Part shown: in pieces, positions 46,153-54,740 of the stretch
Position numbering within the stretch: the first letter of the stretch is position 1
Layout of the letters: every line of letters starts with the position of its first letter
Program-made: the position numbers and the translations under genes
Notes under the pieces: model-generated
Told to the model about the DNA's origin: nothing
The model's input: the letters and a program-made list of their open reading frames with translations, nothing else
The model's database searches: none
Source of the DNA: JBFONV01 sp040779335
GTDB taxonomy: Bacteria > Pseudomonadota > Gammaproteobacteria > Enterobacterales > Alteromonadaceae
Direction of reading: 5' to 3'
DNA: 64,000 bases
Assembly: GCA_040779335.1 (NCBI GenBank)
Contig: JBFONV010000005.1
Location: forward strand, 124,001 to 188,000

Positions 46153-47707
46153 TTTATTACTTTCACTATTAGCGATATATGTTTTTCCTACCCAAATATA
46201 TGCAGGGGAGTGGAAATTTGATCCAGAAGTAACGTTCAATCAAACATATACGGATAATGTAGAGTTATCCAAAGATAGTGATATATCAAGTTATGTAAAT
46301 CAAACATCTGCTGGACTCAATATAGATTTTTCATCAAGAATGGCTAATTTTTCTCTGAATGGCAGAGGAACGTATGCATCATATACGCATAATCATGATT
46401 TAGATGATGACTATAAAACGCTTGATGCAAAGGGACAGTTGTTACTGTGGACCAGCGGCCCTATGTTCATTTTCGACGCCAATATAGCAAACGTTAATAG
46501 AAACGCCGCTAAAAATAGCTTAGCGGATCTTGTCTCTGCTGATACTGTAGAATCACAACGCTATCTTGCTGGTTTTCAATACAATGTGGAAAATTCCCAT
46601 CACTCATTAAATAGTTCAATCTCCTATAGTACGATTAATAATGATGACGGCGTTGGCGAGAGTGATGGCTATGCAGTGTCGATAGCAAGCAAAAATGGTA
46701 ACTCTGCCAGGCATGTTTATTGGCAAGCAAAAGGTAAGCTGTATGACCGAGAAAATGGCATAGCCCAAGGTAAAAGTTATGGTGTTGAGATTAATTTAGG
46801 CTGGATAACGCCTTACAGCGTTGTCCCCTTCATTCGTTATTATGATGAAGATTCGACCGGAAATATTATTAGCCAACAGAATACTTCAATGTCCTCATGG
46901 GGACCTGGAGTCACTTGGCAGGTATCAAGACATTTTGCTTTAAATGCGTCATATAATTACGTAGACGACACCTCAAAAAGTGATAACTACGTTGCTACTG
47001 CAATCAGTTGGCAACCATCGGCTCGAACCTCTATAGAGGCAGGTTATAGCAAACGCTTTTTTGGCGATTCATATAGTCTAAATATAACCCACAAAAACAG
47101 AAGAATGACTAATAGCGTTTCATATAATGAAACTATTGAAGCTTTCAATAGGGATAACTATCAAAGAAACCTACAAGGCAGCTATTGGTGCCCAGTTGGT
47201 AATGATTTTGCTGAGAATCCTTTAACTTGTATCCTTAAAAATGATGACGTTGTAAATTTTTCCGATTATCAATTGGTCAATTCTTATGAACTAGAGCTTA
47301 TTGAAGGCAATGAATTTTCAATCAATAAAAGATTTTCTTGGCAATCAGATTTGTCTTTGGCTCGCACTAAATTTTCAGCAAACATATCTAACTTAGAGCG
47401 GGAAAGTTTAACCACTAATCGACTTGATAACACCTTAACCACAAGTTTCAATATCACTAGAAAAATAAGTGTTAAAAGCGATATTAAATTTAGCTTTCAA
47501 TTTAGCCACAACGAATTTGACAAAGAAAAAATAGGTGATTTTGGACAAGAAGACTACTATAGAACTTTTACCGCTAGTTATACTAGAAATCTAGCTAGCT
47601 CATTGTCCGCGACATTCAGTGTTCAGCGTTTAGATCGAAACTCATCAAGAGATTATCTAACTTATGATGAAGTTCGCGCAATAATCAATTTAAGCAAAGA
47701 CTTTTAA
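46115..47707 (+). CDS. XrtA system outer-membrane beta-barrel protein (TIGR03016 type)
   Basis: The 530-residue protein's start at 46115 is supported by AAGGA 5 nt upstream, which creates a 38-nt overlap with the kinase. A signal peptide follows (LLLSLLAIYVFPTQIYA, cleavage near 30), then GEWKFDPEVTFNQTYTDNV, the typical entry of this family, and alternating amphipathic strands to a terminal Phe (NLSKDF), as in Bam-assembled barrels. It probably forms the outer-membrane pore for EPS export. A WCPVG--FAENPLTC segment near 350 holds a likely disulfide in an extracellular loop. Confidence 0.88.
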   Translation: MAIMAMDTARKHNLLLSLLAIYVFPTQIYAGEWKFDPEVTFNQTYTDNVELSKDSDISSYVNQTSAGLNIDFSSRMANFSLNGRGTYASYTHNHDLDDDYKTLDAKGQLLLWTSGPMFIFDANIANVNRNAAKNSLADLVSADTVESQRYLAGFQYNVENSHHSLNSSISYSTINNDDGVGESDGYAVSIASKNGNSARHVYWQAKGKLYDRENGIAQGKSYGVEINLGWITPYSVVPFIRYYDEDSTGNIISQQNTSMSSWGPGVTWQVSRHFALNASYNYVDDTSKSDNYVATAISWQPSARTSIEAGYSKRFFGDSYSLNITHKNRRMTNSVSYNETIEAFNRDNYQRNLQGSYWCPVGNDFAENPLTCILKNDDVVNFSDYQLVNSYELELIEGNEFSINKRFSWQSDLSLARTKFSANISNLERESLTTNRLDNTLTTSFNITRKISVKSDIKFSFQFSHNEFDKEKIGDFGQEDYYRTFTASYTRNLASSLSATFSVQRLDRNSSRDYLTYDEVRAIINLSKDF

Positions 47708-47709
47708 AT

Positions 47710-48747
47710 ATGTATGAAAAGTATTACGGTTTTACAGAAAGACCTTTTCAACTCAGTCCTGATCCACGATTTTTCTTTGCATCTAATCATCACCAGCGAG
47801 CTTTATCATACTTGCAATATGGATTAGACCAAGGTGAAGGCTTCATTGTTATTACCGGCCCTATAGGAACGGGAAAAACAACTATCGCTCGTAATTTACT
47901 TAATAACATTGGCGATTCTAGTATAGTTGCTGCGCAGCTCGTTACGACTAAGCTCAATCCACAGGAATTGTTGGAATTAGTTGTCTCAGAGTTTGCTATT
48001 TCCGTTGATGGCAATAGTAAAGCAGATTTACTGCAAGGCATTGAAAAATTTCTTATTGCTCTTAATAAGCAAGGTAAACGCGCTTTATTAATTGTCGATG
48101 AAGCACAAAACCTTCCTTCAGAAACCGTCGAAGAGCTGAGAATGTTGTCTAACTTCCAGCTCAATAACAAACCATTAATTCAAAGCTTCTTACTTGGCCA
48201 AGAAGAATTAAAAGGAATAATCCAAGCACCAGATATGGAGCAATTTCGTCAACGTATTATCGCATCTGCCCATCTAAAGCCACTATCGACTGAAGAAGTA
48301 AAAGAATATATTAATCATCGCCTACATCAAGCAGGATGTGAAAAAGAAGATATCTTCTCGGAAGATGCCTTTGTACTAATCCACGAAAAAACGTTAGGCG
48401 TGCCACGTAAAATAAATATTTTTGTCGATCGTCTGTTGTTATTTGGCTTTCTTGAAGAAATTGAAAAAATTAGCATTGATGCGATCAATGAAGTTGCCCA
48501 AGAGATGGAAGTTGAACTAACAGGTTCTTTGAACACTCAGCAGCTTACAAGTATCGAACCTAGTCAAGTTGTTGTTAATTCGTCTGAAAATGTCGAAAAC
48601 ATTAAGAATGTTTTAAGAGAAGTCGAAGATATTTTAGAGACATCAATTAAGCAAAAAATAAAAATGACACGTTATGTAGACAAACTATTAAAGCAAAAAA
48701 ACAAGCAATATGCCGAAAGTAACATTGATGAAAGTAACACCTCATAA
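47710..48747 (+). CDS. XrtA system-associated ATPase (ExeA-like)
   Basis: The 345-residue AAA ATPase starts MYEKYYGFTERPFQLSPDP, the standard ExeA/TIGR03015 start. It has Walker A GPIGTGKTT near 51-59, Walker B ALLIVDEAQNL near 118-128, a sensor-like SFLLGQEELKG near 158 and FRQRIIASAHLKPL near 178. The C-terminal 60 residues are polar and charged without a recognised domain. No peptidoglycan-binding or membrane domain is visible. It probably powers or assembles the export machine. It is the last gene of this EPS operon, 2 nt after the barrel. Confidence 0.92.
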   Translation: MYEKYYGFTERPFQLSPDPRFFFASNHHQRALSYLQYGLDQGEGFIVITGPIGTGKTTIARNLLNNIGDSSIVAAQLVTTKLNPQELLELVVSEFAISVDGNSKADLLQGIEKFLIALNKQGKRALLIVDEAQNLPSETVEELRMLSNFQLNNKPLIQSFLLGQEELKGIIQAPDMEQFRQRIIASAHLKPLSTEEVKEYINHRLHQAGCEKEDIFSEDAFVLIHEKTLGVPRKINIFVDRLLLFGFLEEIEKISIDAINEVAQEMEVELTGSLNTQQLTSIEPSQVVVNSSENVENIKNVLREVEDILETSIKQKIKMTRYVDKLLKQKNKQYAESNIDESNTS

Positions 48748-48773
48748 CCTACTTTAATAACAGCATAACAATA

Positions 48774-48813
48774 TGCGGTAGCAACTATTATTAAATATTT
48801 GTATGCTATCGCA
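48774..48813. promoter_or_regulatory. Interrupted dyad, candidate activator site or mRNA end structure
   Basis: TGCGGTAGCA (48774-48783) and TGCTATCGCA (48804-48813) are complementary over 10 positions with one G-T pair and a 20-nt spacer. There is no T-run. It lies about 215-250 nt upstream of the sigma-54 promoter and 27 nt after the ATPase stop. Confidence 0.35.
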
Positions 48814-49025
48814 ACCAATTCATTGCACTGTCAGATAATTTTACAACAAAAAAAACAGTATTCTTCGGTTAAGCTAGTTTTTTAATATTTAAAGTTTATT
48901 AACATTAAACAAATCAAGAAATTAAAATAATATCTAACATCACAAAGTTGTTTGATTTTTATACAATGTTTTCCCCTCTTTATTACTTCCTTGTAAAATA
49001 ATAATGTAATCAATGAGTAACATCT

Positions 49026-49042
49026 CTGGCAAACAATTTGCA
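49026..49042 (+). promoter_or_regulatory. Sigma-54 (-24/-12) promoter of the PEP-CTERM gene
   Basis: CTGGCAAACAATTTGCA has GG and GC exactly 10 nt apart, matching the RpoN consensus TGGCA-N6-TTGCA. A start site near 49054 would leave a 40-nt leader before the ATG at 49094. PrsR, an NtrC-type activator, is encoded 950 nt away. Confidence 0.8.
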
Positions 49043-49093
49043 CTGTTACGTTAGTTGTAATATTTACTAAATGATAAATACAAGGTGATTAAA

Positions 49094-49993
49094 ATGAAAA
49101 TATACTATTCATTTAAAAGAGCCATTAAATCTATAGCTGTATTTATAATGACTATTTTAATTGCAACAAGTGCTACTGCTGGACCAATAGTAACTGACTG
49201 GACGTATTCTACTGACGCAACCTTTTCGGATGCAGTTTTTGGTATAGGTGCAGGCACAACGACTTCTAGCAATTATGAACTTTCTTGGGGATATGGGGGT
49301 GGTGATTATACCGATCCCAATGCTGCTAACGATTTAGCAAGAAGCGCGCTAACGGTCGGCTCTGGTGATACTGGCGATGATCGCTTTGGTGGTGGTCCCG
49401 TTATTGGAGGAGTAAGTACCGTAATTGGTGGTGGTCTGCCCGATCCTTTCGCTGGTGAGGTTGGCTTGGGGGTATCGTTTACTCACTGGAATAACGCCAT
49501 TAGCAGTGCTTTTGCGACGTTGTTAAGTGCTACAGTAACAGATACATTAACGTTAACACCATTCTTACCTAATGTTGGTCCTGGAATTCCAGCGCCAACT
49601 CTTGAATTTGACTTCGAATTCAGAGAAACAGCAAACGCAGGACCGTGTGCGGGTGGGACACCAACTCCCTGTGGAGACCTTTTTGGCTTTACTGGTACTC
49701 CAACGTTAAATATACCACTATTTTATGACGGTAATAATTACGTAGTAGATATATTAATATTAGGCCCAGGTTTAACTCCATCACCAATTGGTTTTTTAAA
49801 TGATGGTCAATGTGCTGCATTGGGATTCACTACGGGTATAAGCGGTCAAAGATGTCAGGGGTTTTTAACACCTGAAGATGCTCATACAACCGTGCAATTT
49901 GGTTTTGATGTTAGACATATACCCGAGCCGGGAACAATGGCCATATTCATTATTGGCATTGCATGCTTGAGTTATAGAAAATTAACCAACTAA
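49094..49993 (+). CDS. PEP-CTERM sorting-domain protein, THxN type (exosortase cargo)
   Basis: 299 residues from the ATG at 49094, which has AAGGTGA at a 5-6 nt spacing. The GTG at 49085 lies inside that site. It has a signal peptide (cleavage near ATSATA-GP, about 30), then a Gly/Thr-rich beta-type exterior domain with SFTHWNN (THxN motif, about 138) and FEFRET near 179. Four Cys lie in the second half. It ends with the PEP-CTERM tail IPEPGTMAIFIIGIACLSYRK: a PEP motif, one hydrophobic helix and a basic end. XrtA should cleave at PEP and anchor or release it in the EPS layer. It is the only PEP-CTERM substrate in the window. No enzyme function is apparent. Confidence 0.93.
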   Translation: MKIYYSFKRAIKSIAVFIMTILIATSATAGPIVTDWTYSTDATFSDAVFGIGAGTTTSSNYELSWGYGGGDYTDPNAANDLARSALTVGSGDTGDDRFGGGPVIGGVSTVIGGGLPDPFAGEVGLGVSFTHWNNAISSAFATLLSATVTDTLTLTPFLPNVGPGIPAPTLEFDFEFRETANAGPCAGGTPTPCGDLFGFTGTPTLNIPLFYDGNNYVVDILILGPGLTPSPIGFLNDGQCAALGFTTGISGQRCQGFLTPEDAHTTVQFGFDVRHIPEPGTMAIFIIGIACLSYRKLTN

Positions 49994-49998
49994 TAAAA

Positions 49999-50029
49999 AA
50001 AGGGCCTCTATAAGTGGCCCTTTCGTTTT
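49999..50029. terminator. Rho-independent terminator after the PEP-CTERM gene
   Basis: AAAGGGCC (49999-50006), a 9-nt loop and GGCCCTTT (50016-50023), followed by CGTTTTA. It is AT-flanked on both sides and so can serve the convergent prsR transcript. Confidence 0.85.
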
Positions 50030-50042
50030 AATAAAAACTCTT

Positions 50043-51392
50043 TTAATCATTTATTGTTAATTCATACTTCTCTATCAAACTGTATAAAGTGGGGCGAGTA
50101 ATACCAAGCAAATCTGCGGTTTTTGACATGTTTCCGTCTGACAATGCATGCGCTTTTTGAATTGCCAATGTCTCGGCCTCTTCTCTCACCGTACGCAAAT
50201 TAAGCGATAATTCATAATTAGCATCTTCAAAATCAAAGAATCCTAAATCAAATGCGGTCACTTGCTTACCCGTACTCATAATAACCGAACTTTTGACTTT
50301 GTTTTGTAGTTCCCGGATATTACCAGGCCAATGATATTGTTTGAGTGCAGCAATGCCATCTTCAGAAAAGCTTTTTATATTACGTTTATATTCTGTAGCG
50401 TACTGGTTCAGGAAGAATTTCGCGAGTATGACAATATCATCATCTCTTTCTCTCAGTGGCGGTATATTCAACGTAATTTCATTCACCCGATAAAATAAAT
50501 CTTCTCGAAATGTTTTATCTGCAACCATTTGTTCTAAATTTTGATTAGTCGCACATATAACACGTACATCAACGGGAATTTCTTGTCTGCCGCCAATGCG
50601 TTCAATTACTTTTTCCTGAAGAAAACGTAGTAACTTGGCCTGTAAATTAAACGGCATATCACCAATTTCATCAAGAAATAACGTCCCACCTTCTGCACAT
50701 TCAATTTTGCCTTTTGTGGTCTTGTGAGCTCCTGTAAAAGCCCCTTTTTCAAAACCAAAAAGTTCGCTTTCAAGTAAAGTTTCAGGAATAGAGGCGCAGT
50801 TTATAGCAATGAAACGTTTGTTTTTTCTATTGCTTAATTTGTGAATGGCATTTGCGGTGACTTCTTTACCTGTGCCACTCTCCCCTAATAACAAAGCGGT
50901 AATTTCGGTGGGGGCAATGCGCTGAACAATAGCTTGTAAACGCGTTATTGCTTGACTATTTCCGATAATACCACTATCAGTTCCCATCACCGATCTTAAA
51001 TCACGATTTTCACTTTCTATTTTGGCAAGACTAAATGCTCGATCAACAATAACATTAATTACGTCAGGATCGACCGGCTTTTGATAGAAATCATATGCGC
51101 CCATTTCTATTGCTTTTAACGCATTATTCCTATCATCGTTACCTGTTATAACAATAACTTTTGTATAAGGTGCGATAGTGAGAATTTCCCTGAGTGCCGC
51201 CAATCCTTCGGTAGCATTCGCGGGATCGGGTGGTAAACCTAAATCTAGCGTGACAACCTTAGGCTCATGCCTGCGCACTGCAGCCAACGCGCTATCTTTA
51301 TCACCAGCAAGTATGGGCTCATAATTGGTAAAGCTCCATTTAAGCTGCTTTTGAATACCCAAGTCATCATCTACTATCAGTAATTTTTCCAT
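50043..51392 (-). CDS. prsR: PEP-CTERM-box response regulator PrsR (sigma-54 activator)
   Basis: The 449-residue NtrC-type protein has a receiver domain (LLIVDDDLG 4-12, phospho-acceptor Asp50 in VVTLDLGLPPD) and an AAA+ domain with Walker A LGESGTGKE near 165. GAFTGA, near 216, is the loop that contacts sigma-54. GGTLFLDEIGDMP lies near 237. A C-terminal Fis-type helix-turn-helix (MSKTADLLGITRPTLYSLIEKY) completes it. It matches TIGR02915. It should activate the sigma-54 promoter at 49026 and others upstream of PEP-CTERM genes. It lies 48 nt after prsK on the same strand. Confidence 0.95.
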   Translation of the reverse strand: MEKLLIVDDDLGIQKQLKWSFTNYEPILAGDKDSALAAVRRHEPKVVTLDLGLPPDPANATEGLAALREILTIAPYTKVIVITGNDDRNNALKAIEMGAYDFYQKPVDPDVINVIVDRAFSLAKIESENRDLRSVMGTDSGIIGNSQAITRLQAIVQRIAPTEITALLLGESGTGKEVTANAIHKLSNRKNKRFIAINCASIPETLLESELFGFEKGAFTGAHKTTKGKIECAEGGTLFLDEIGDMPFNLQAKLLRFLQEKVIERIGGRQEIPVDVRVICATNQNLEQMVADKTFREDLFYRVNEITLNIPPLRERDDDIVILAKFFLNQYATEYKRNIKSFSEDGIAALKQYHWPGNIRELQNKVKSSVIMSTGKQVTAFDLGFFDFEDANYELSLNLRTVREEAETLAIQKAHALSDGNMSKTADLLGITRPTLYSLIEKYELTIND

Positions 51393-51440
51393 GCTCTTTT
51401 TATTTTCCTACCACAAATTTTTGCTGATTTAGTATCTTTA

Positions 51441-53471
51441 CTAACCATTTAACACTATTGAAAGCTCGAAAGTGGTGCCTTCATCTGGCACACTCAATAC
51501 GTCTAAGTTCCCGCCAATACTTTCTACATACTGCTTCGCTTCGAATACACCAATCCCCATTCCTGCATTCCCTTTCGTTGTATCAAACGGTTTAAATAGC
51601 CGTTCTTGCACAAATTGTTGAGACATACCACAGCCGTTATCTTTAATTTCGATCTTTAACAAATCATCAGTAAGTGCCGTCTTGATACTAACCCATCCTT
51701 TAGCACTTGTCGCTTCTTGAGCGTTTTGCAGTAAATGGTTAATCACAGAAGAAAATTTTTCTTGATCAATAACCAAGTTAACATCTTGTTCTGGCTCAAA
51801 TGATATTTTTGGTACATTAATATTTCGCTGAGTAACGACTTTATTAATGAGGGCATTCACACTAACTGTCTTTTTAGTAGTCGCAATAATCTGCTTATTT
51901 CTCAATTGAGCCAACATTTTATCAAGTCGTTCTGTTGCTGAAGCAACCGTTTCGAAAACGTCATCAACGAACGCTGGATTGTCCCTGTGTTTCTTTGCGT
52001 TGATGTTAATAAGCGCTAATTGAGCTTGAATATTCTTTAAATCATGTACTAAGAACGCAGACATTTGATTAAAGGCATCAAATTGTTTTGCTTGAGACAG
52101 CTCATCGCTGGCTTCATTAAGGGTGAGGAAGTGACTTAATTGCATCGCAATAGCAGACAATAAGTCCCTGTCTTCCCAATTTAGTAGGCGTGCATTACCT
52201 TCCAGTTGCGATAGTACAAAAAATCCATAAATATTATTACTAACCACGATAGGAACAATAATCGCAATGTTGAGCTTATTCAATAAAATAGAATCTAAAA
52301 ATAACTCTGGATAGCTATTTTCAACTTTTTGATATTCCTCAACATCTATAACCCATGGATGGTTGGTACAATATTCATCTATTAAAGTTAATTCGTGTGC
52401 TAAATCAGCCGTTAACTCAATCCCGTTCTGATACAAAGTGGTATATTGTTTGTATGCCAATCTTTTAACAAGTAGGCCCTGTTCTATATGTAAAGTAGAA
52501 CTAATAGTATCAAGTGCCGTTTTATAATAATTGCCACTTTCGCTATTTTCCAGTTGATCAATCAATTTCAACCACTCCACCCGATAATCATATTTGTTTG
52601 CAAAAAAGTGCTTAGTGATAAAAACCTTTACTTCTCTACGAAACTTCTCCGTCACCAATAAAACCGCTAAAACGATCCCACCTAACACTAAAAAAGCGAT
52701 GTTAAACATGCTGCCCCACTCGCCGCCAAGGTAATTTAGCACATAACCAGAAAAAGCCATCAACAATAAGTAAACACCTGAAATCAGCAACATAGAGCTA
52801 TAAAACACGACATCTCTAGAGATAAAAACATTAACGGACCAGTCTTTCATGCGACGAGTACTGATCAGTAAAAAAGGCACCGCAATAATGGCCACGAATG
52901 ACCGCAGATACCATAAATCAAAATTAAGTTGATTTAGCATAGCCGCTTGCGCATACATAATAAAATCAAAGACACTGATAGCACCAAGACCAATAATTAA
53001 AGGCCATAATGCCCATTTTGACTTAACATCGCTATTTCTATAAAGCTGTTCAATTAAAACCAATACCCAGAGATTTAATACTAAAAACAATAAAAATAGA
53101 TATTTAATTCCGTCCGTTACGTTCAGAGCGACAATCCAAGATGCAAGTATGAAGGTCAAGCAAAGCAATATATAATTTTTACTTTTTTTATTAGTAATGA
53201 CTTGATTAAAAGAAGTAATCCTTTCCTGAGTGGCAACTAACAACAAGGACCAAAGTGGTAATTTACAGGTTTCAAGTACCAAAACATATTTAAGAGAAAA
53301 CAATTGATTTAGTTGGGCGGCGCCAACAGAGAATGAAATGAATGTCAGTAGGCTGGAGAATAATACCAACCTTCCCGCAAAGGTATTATTTCGTGCTGCC
53401 AGTAAAAGTAAAACAAAGACAAAATATGAAAAACTAGCAAATATGTAACTGAAAAATCCAAATGTGTGCAA
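51441..53471 (-). CDS. prsK: XrtA/PEP-CTERM system histidine kinase PrsK
   Basis: The 676-residue protein starts at TTG with AAGGA 7 nt upstream. Residues 1-290 hold about nine membrane helices. A GAF domain (about 310-450) has IAIIVPIVVSNNIYGFFVLS. The dimerisation helix carries the phospho-acceptor His in AFLVHDLKNIQAQ near 480. The ATPase domain shows NHLLQNAQEAT (N box) near 585, DNGCGMS near 622, and a concluding KGNAGMGIGVFEAK plus GGNLDVLS-PDEGTTF. It matches TIGR02916. It signals to PrsR. The stimulus is unknown, but the large membrane domain suggests envelope or membrane sensing. Confidence 0.95.
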   Translation of the reverse strand: MHTFGFFSYIFASFSYFVFVLLLLAARNNTFAGRLVLFSSLLTFISFSVGAAQLNQLFSLKYVLVLETCKLPLWSLLLVATQERITSFNQVITNKKSKNYILLCLTFILASWIVALNVTDGIKYLFLLFLVLNLWVLVLIEQLYRNSDVKSKWALWPLIIGLGAISVFDFIMYAQAAMLNQLNFDLWYLRSFVAIIAVPFLLISTRRMKDWSVNVFISRDVVFYSSMLLISGVYLLLMAFSGYVLNYLGGEWGSMFNIAFLVLGGIVLAVLLVTEKFRREVKVFITKHFFANKYDYRVEWLKLIDQLENSESGNYYKTALDTISSTLHIEQGLLVKRLAYKQYTTLYQNGIELTADLAHELTLIDEYCTNHPWVIDVEEYQKVENSYPELFLDSILLNKLNIAIIVPIVVSNNIYGFFVLSQLEGNARLLNWEDRDLLSAIAMQLSHFLTLNEASDELSQAKQFDAFNQMSAFLVHDLKNIQAQLALININAKKHRDNPAFVDDVFETVASATERLDKMLAQLRNKQIIATTKKTVSVNALINKVVTQRNINVPKISFEPEQDVNLVIDQEKFSSVINHLLQNAQEATSAKGWVSIKTALTDDLLKIEIKDNGCGMSQQFVQERLFKPFDTTKGNAGMGIGVFEAKQYVESIGGNLDVLSVPDEGTTFELSIVLNG

Positions 53472-53814
53472 AATATAATCCTTCGATAAGGCTACCTTTG
53501 ACTATGATATGAACTAATACACGGTGCTACAATGAATTTAACAAACTTAAAAGATCTAATCTTATTCTTATTAAATTCATTTAGGCGTATAATAGCCTTC
53601 TATGTCAGCTCATAATTCTATTCACTAATCATAACTCTGTTAAAACGCTTTACAATTAAGATATTTCAGTTTTTTGATGATTAGCTAATCAAATGATTTT
53701 CAATAAAAAAACTATTTGGGTATGGAAATTGCAATTAAGCTGTCATATTGGTTATTATTGCACAAGTCTGTAAATTATACTGACACTTGTGAAAGTTGTA
53801 TTTTAAGAGGAATA
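53472..53814. other. Divergent intergenic region between prsK and the HPr-rel-A cassette
   Basis: 343 nt, very AT-rich. On the plus strand TATAAT at 53588-53593 lacks a good -35. TTGG-N8-GCAC near 53748 resembles a sigma-54 element, but GG and GC are 8 nt apart rather than 10, so it is not accepted. No open frame or long repeat was found. Confidence 0.4.
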
Positions 53815-54450
53815 ATGGAAATGTTAGATAAAAACGATCAACCTGTTTCAAAGGACAGTCTTTCACCTAAAGATGAAAACATACAATCTAACAGTCGTCG
53901 TGGTTTTTTTAAGAAAGCAGCGTTAGGTTCTGCCATTATCACCACAATATCAAGTCGCCCAGTATGGGCGGGACAGTGTACATTATCTGGCAATTTGTCT
54001 AACAATACGTCTAATCCCAATGAAACTGAAACCTGTACATTACATGGATATAGTGGTGGAGCTTGGTGTAATGGACATGCCAATAACCATGGTTTTTGGG
54101 CATTAGTAGGTAAAAGTAAGAGCGATGCTGTAGTGTCACTTTTAGGTGCAACCCCACATGCAAATGTAACAATCGGTCAAGCACTTGGCTGTTCCGAGAC
54201 TAATCATATTCCGAAGAATCAACAAGGCCTTTGGAAACAAAGAACCTGTGCGGCTTTAAACTTATTACTTTGGGAAATCATTAAAGACGATTATATCAAT
54301 AATGAAAATTGCGTTAGTGCCATTTACGGTGATATACACGCAAATTTCTACTTCCCGACGACATTAGATATTATTATGAACGCATCAGTTAATGAGTTAG
54401 ATAATGCTAATAGAGACGGTTTTAGCGGCGGATTTTTGCAAACTTGCTAA
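53815..54450 (+). CDS. Tat-exported cysteine-containing protein of the HPr-rel-A cassette
   Basis: 211 residues from the ATG at 53815, which has AGAGGA upstream. Longer in-frame starts lack an RBS. Residues 1-27 are a polar, charged leader. A twin-arginine signal follows: SRRGFFKKAALGSAIITT (about 28-45), with likely cleavage after RPVWA. The mature part has seven Cys, Gly/Asn-rich segments (SGNLSNNTSNPNET, HGYSGGAWCNGHANNHGFW) and ends in GGFLQTC. I do not recognise a family. As first gene before a PqqD-like protein, an HprK-like kinase and a nucleotidyltransferase, it is the natural candidate for their substrate. That is inference from context. An odd number of Cys leaves one unpaired or modified. 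Confidence 0.7.
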   Translation: MEMLDKNDQPVSKDSLSPKDENIQSNSRRGFFKKAALGSAIITTISSRPVWAGQCTLSGNLSNNTSNPNETETCTLHGYSGGAWCNGHANNHGFWALVGKSKSDAVVSLLGATPHANVTIGQALGCSETNHIPKNQQGLWKQRTCAALNLLLWEIIKDDYINNENCVSAIYGDIHANFYFPTTLDIIMNASVNELDNANRDGFSGGFLQTC

Positions 54451-54704
54451 GCATTAACTCGAATACATCTATTTATTCATTTAAAGAGGGCTTAGCCCTC
54501 TTTAATGGTTTTAGTGGTGACACCCATTTTTTATCCCCGCCTTATGATGCTATCATTACATCGTTAACGAATTCTCCGCAGCCAAAAGAGCAACTTTTCT
54601 CGACATTCTGCGAACTAAATGATTTAAAAAGTGAAGAGTTTCAAGATCATTTTCAACAATTTGTATCCGAAGCAATAAACTCTGGTATTATCTTAGAAAA
54701 GTAA
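54444..54704 (+). CDS. HPr-rel-A system PqqD family protein
   Basis: The 86-residue PqqD/RRE-like protein has a wing strand SFKEGLALFNGFSGDTHFLSPPYDAIITSL (positions about 11-40, shown in part) that matches the 'G-THLL-P-A' core of PqqD domains. A C-terminal helix pair follows (FQDHFQQFVSEAINSGIILEK). The only usable start is TTG at 54444, overlapping the previous stop by 7 nt, so translation is probably coupled. PqqD-like proteins bind leader peptides and present them to modifying enzymes, so it may bind the polar leader of the Tat protein. A perfect hairpin lies in its 5' coding region. Confidence 0.78.
   Translation: MLSINSNTSIYSFKEGLALFNGFSGDTHFLSPPYDAIITSLTNSPQPKEQLFSTFCELNDLKSEEFQDHFQQFVSEAINSGIILEK
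54481..54505 (+). terminator. Perfect terminator-like hairpin inside the pqqD-like gene
   Basis: TTAAAGAGGGC (54481-54491), loop TTA, GCCCTCTTTAA (54495-54505): 11 paired bases with no mismatch, then TGGTTTTAG. It lies 31 nt after the Tat-protein stop. The stem is GC-rich at the top and T-rich at the foot, but there is no long T-run, so partial termination (attenuation) is more likely than complete stop. Confidence 0.6.
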
Positions 54705-54740
54705 TTATACCCAATCGCTATAGGTCTAACACTTAACTAT

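Larger units (their letters stand above)
48748..49093. other. Long intergenic region upstream of the PEP-CTERM gene
   Basis: 346 nt without a gene. It contains the stem at 48774-48813, AT-rich sequence, two copies of TTGCACTGT (about 48823 and 49039) and the sigma-54 promoter at 49026-49042. It probably carries the PrsR enhancer site. Confidence 0.5.

Noticed and set aside
53746..53765. Sigma-54-like element before the Tat protein gene
   Set aside because: GG and GC are 8 nt apart rather than 10, so RpoN recognition is unlikely.
53716..53814. 33-codon N-terminal extension of the Tat protein
   Set aside because: It lacks an RBS and would put the twin-arginine motif too far from the N-terminus; AGAGGA precedes the ATG at 53815.
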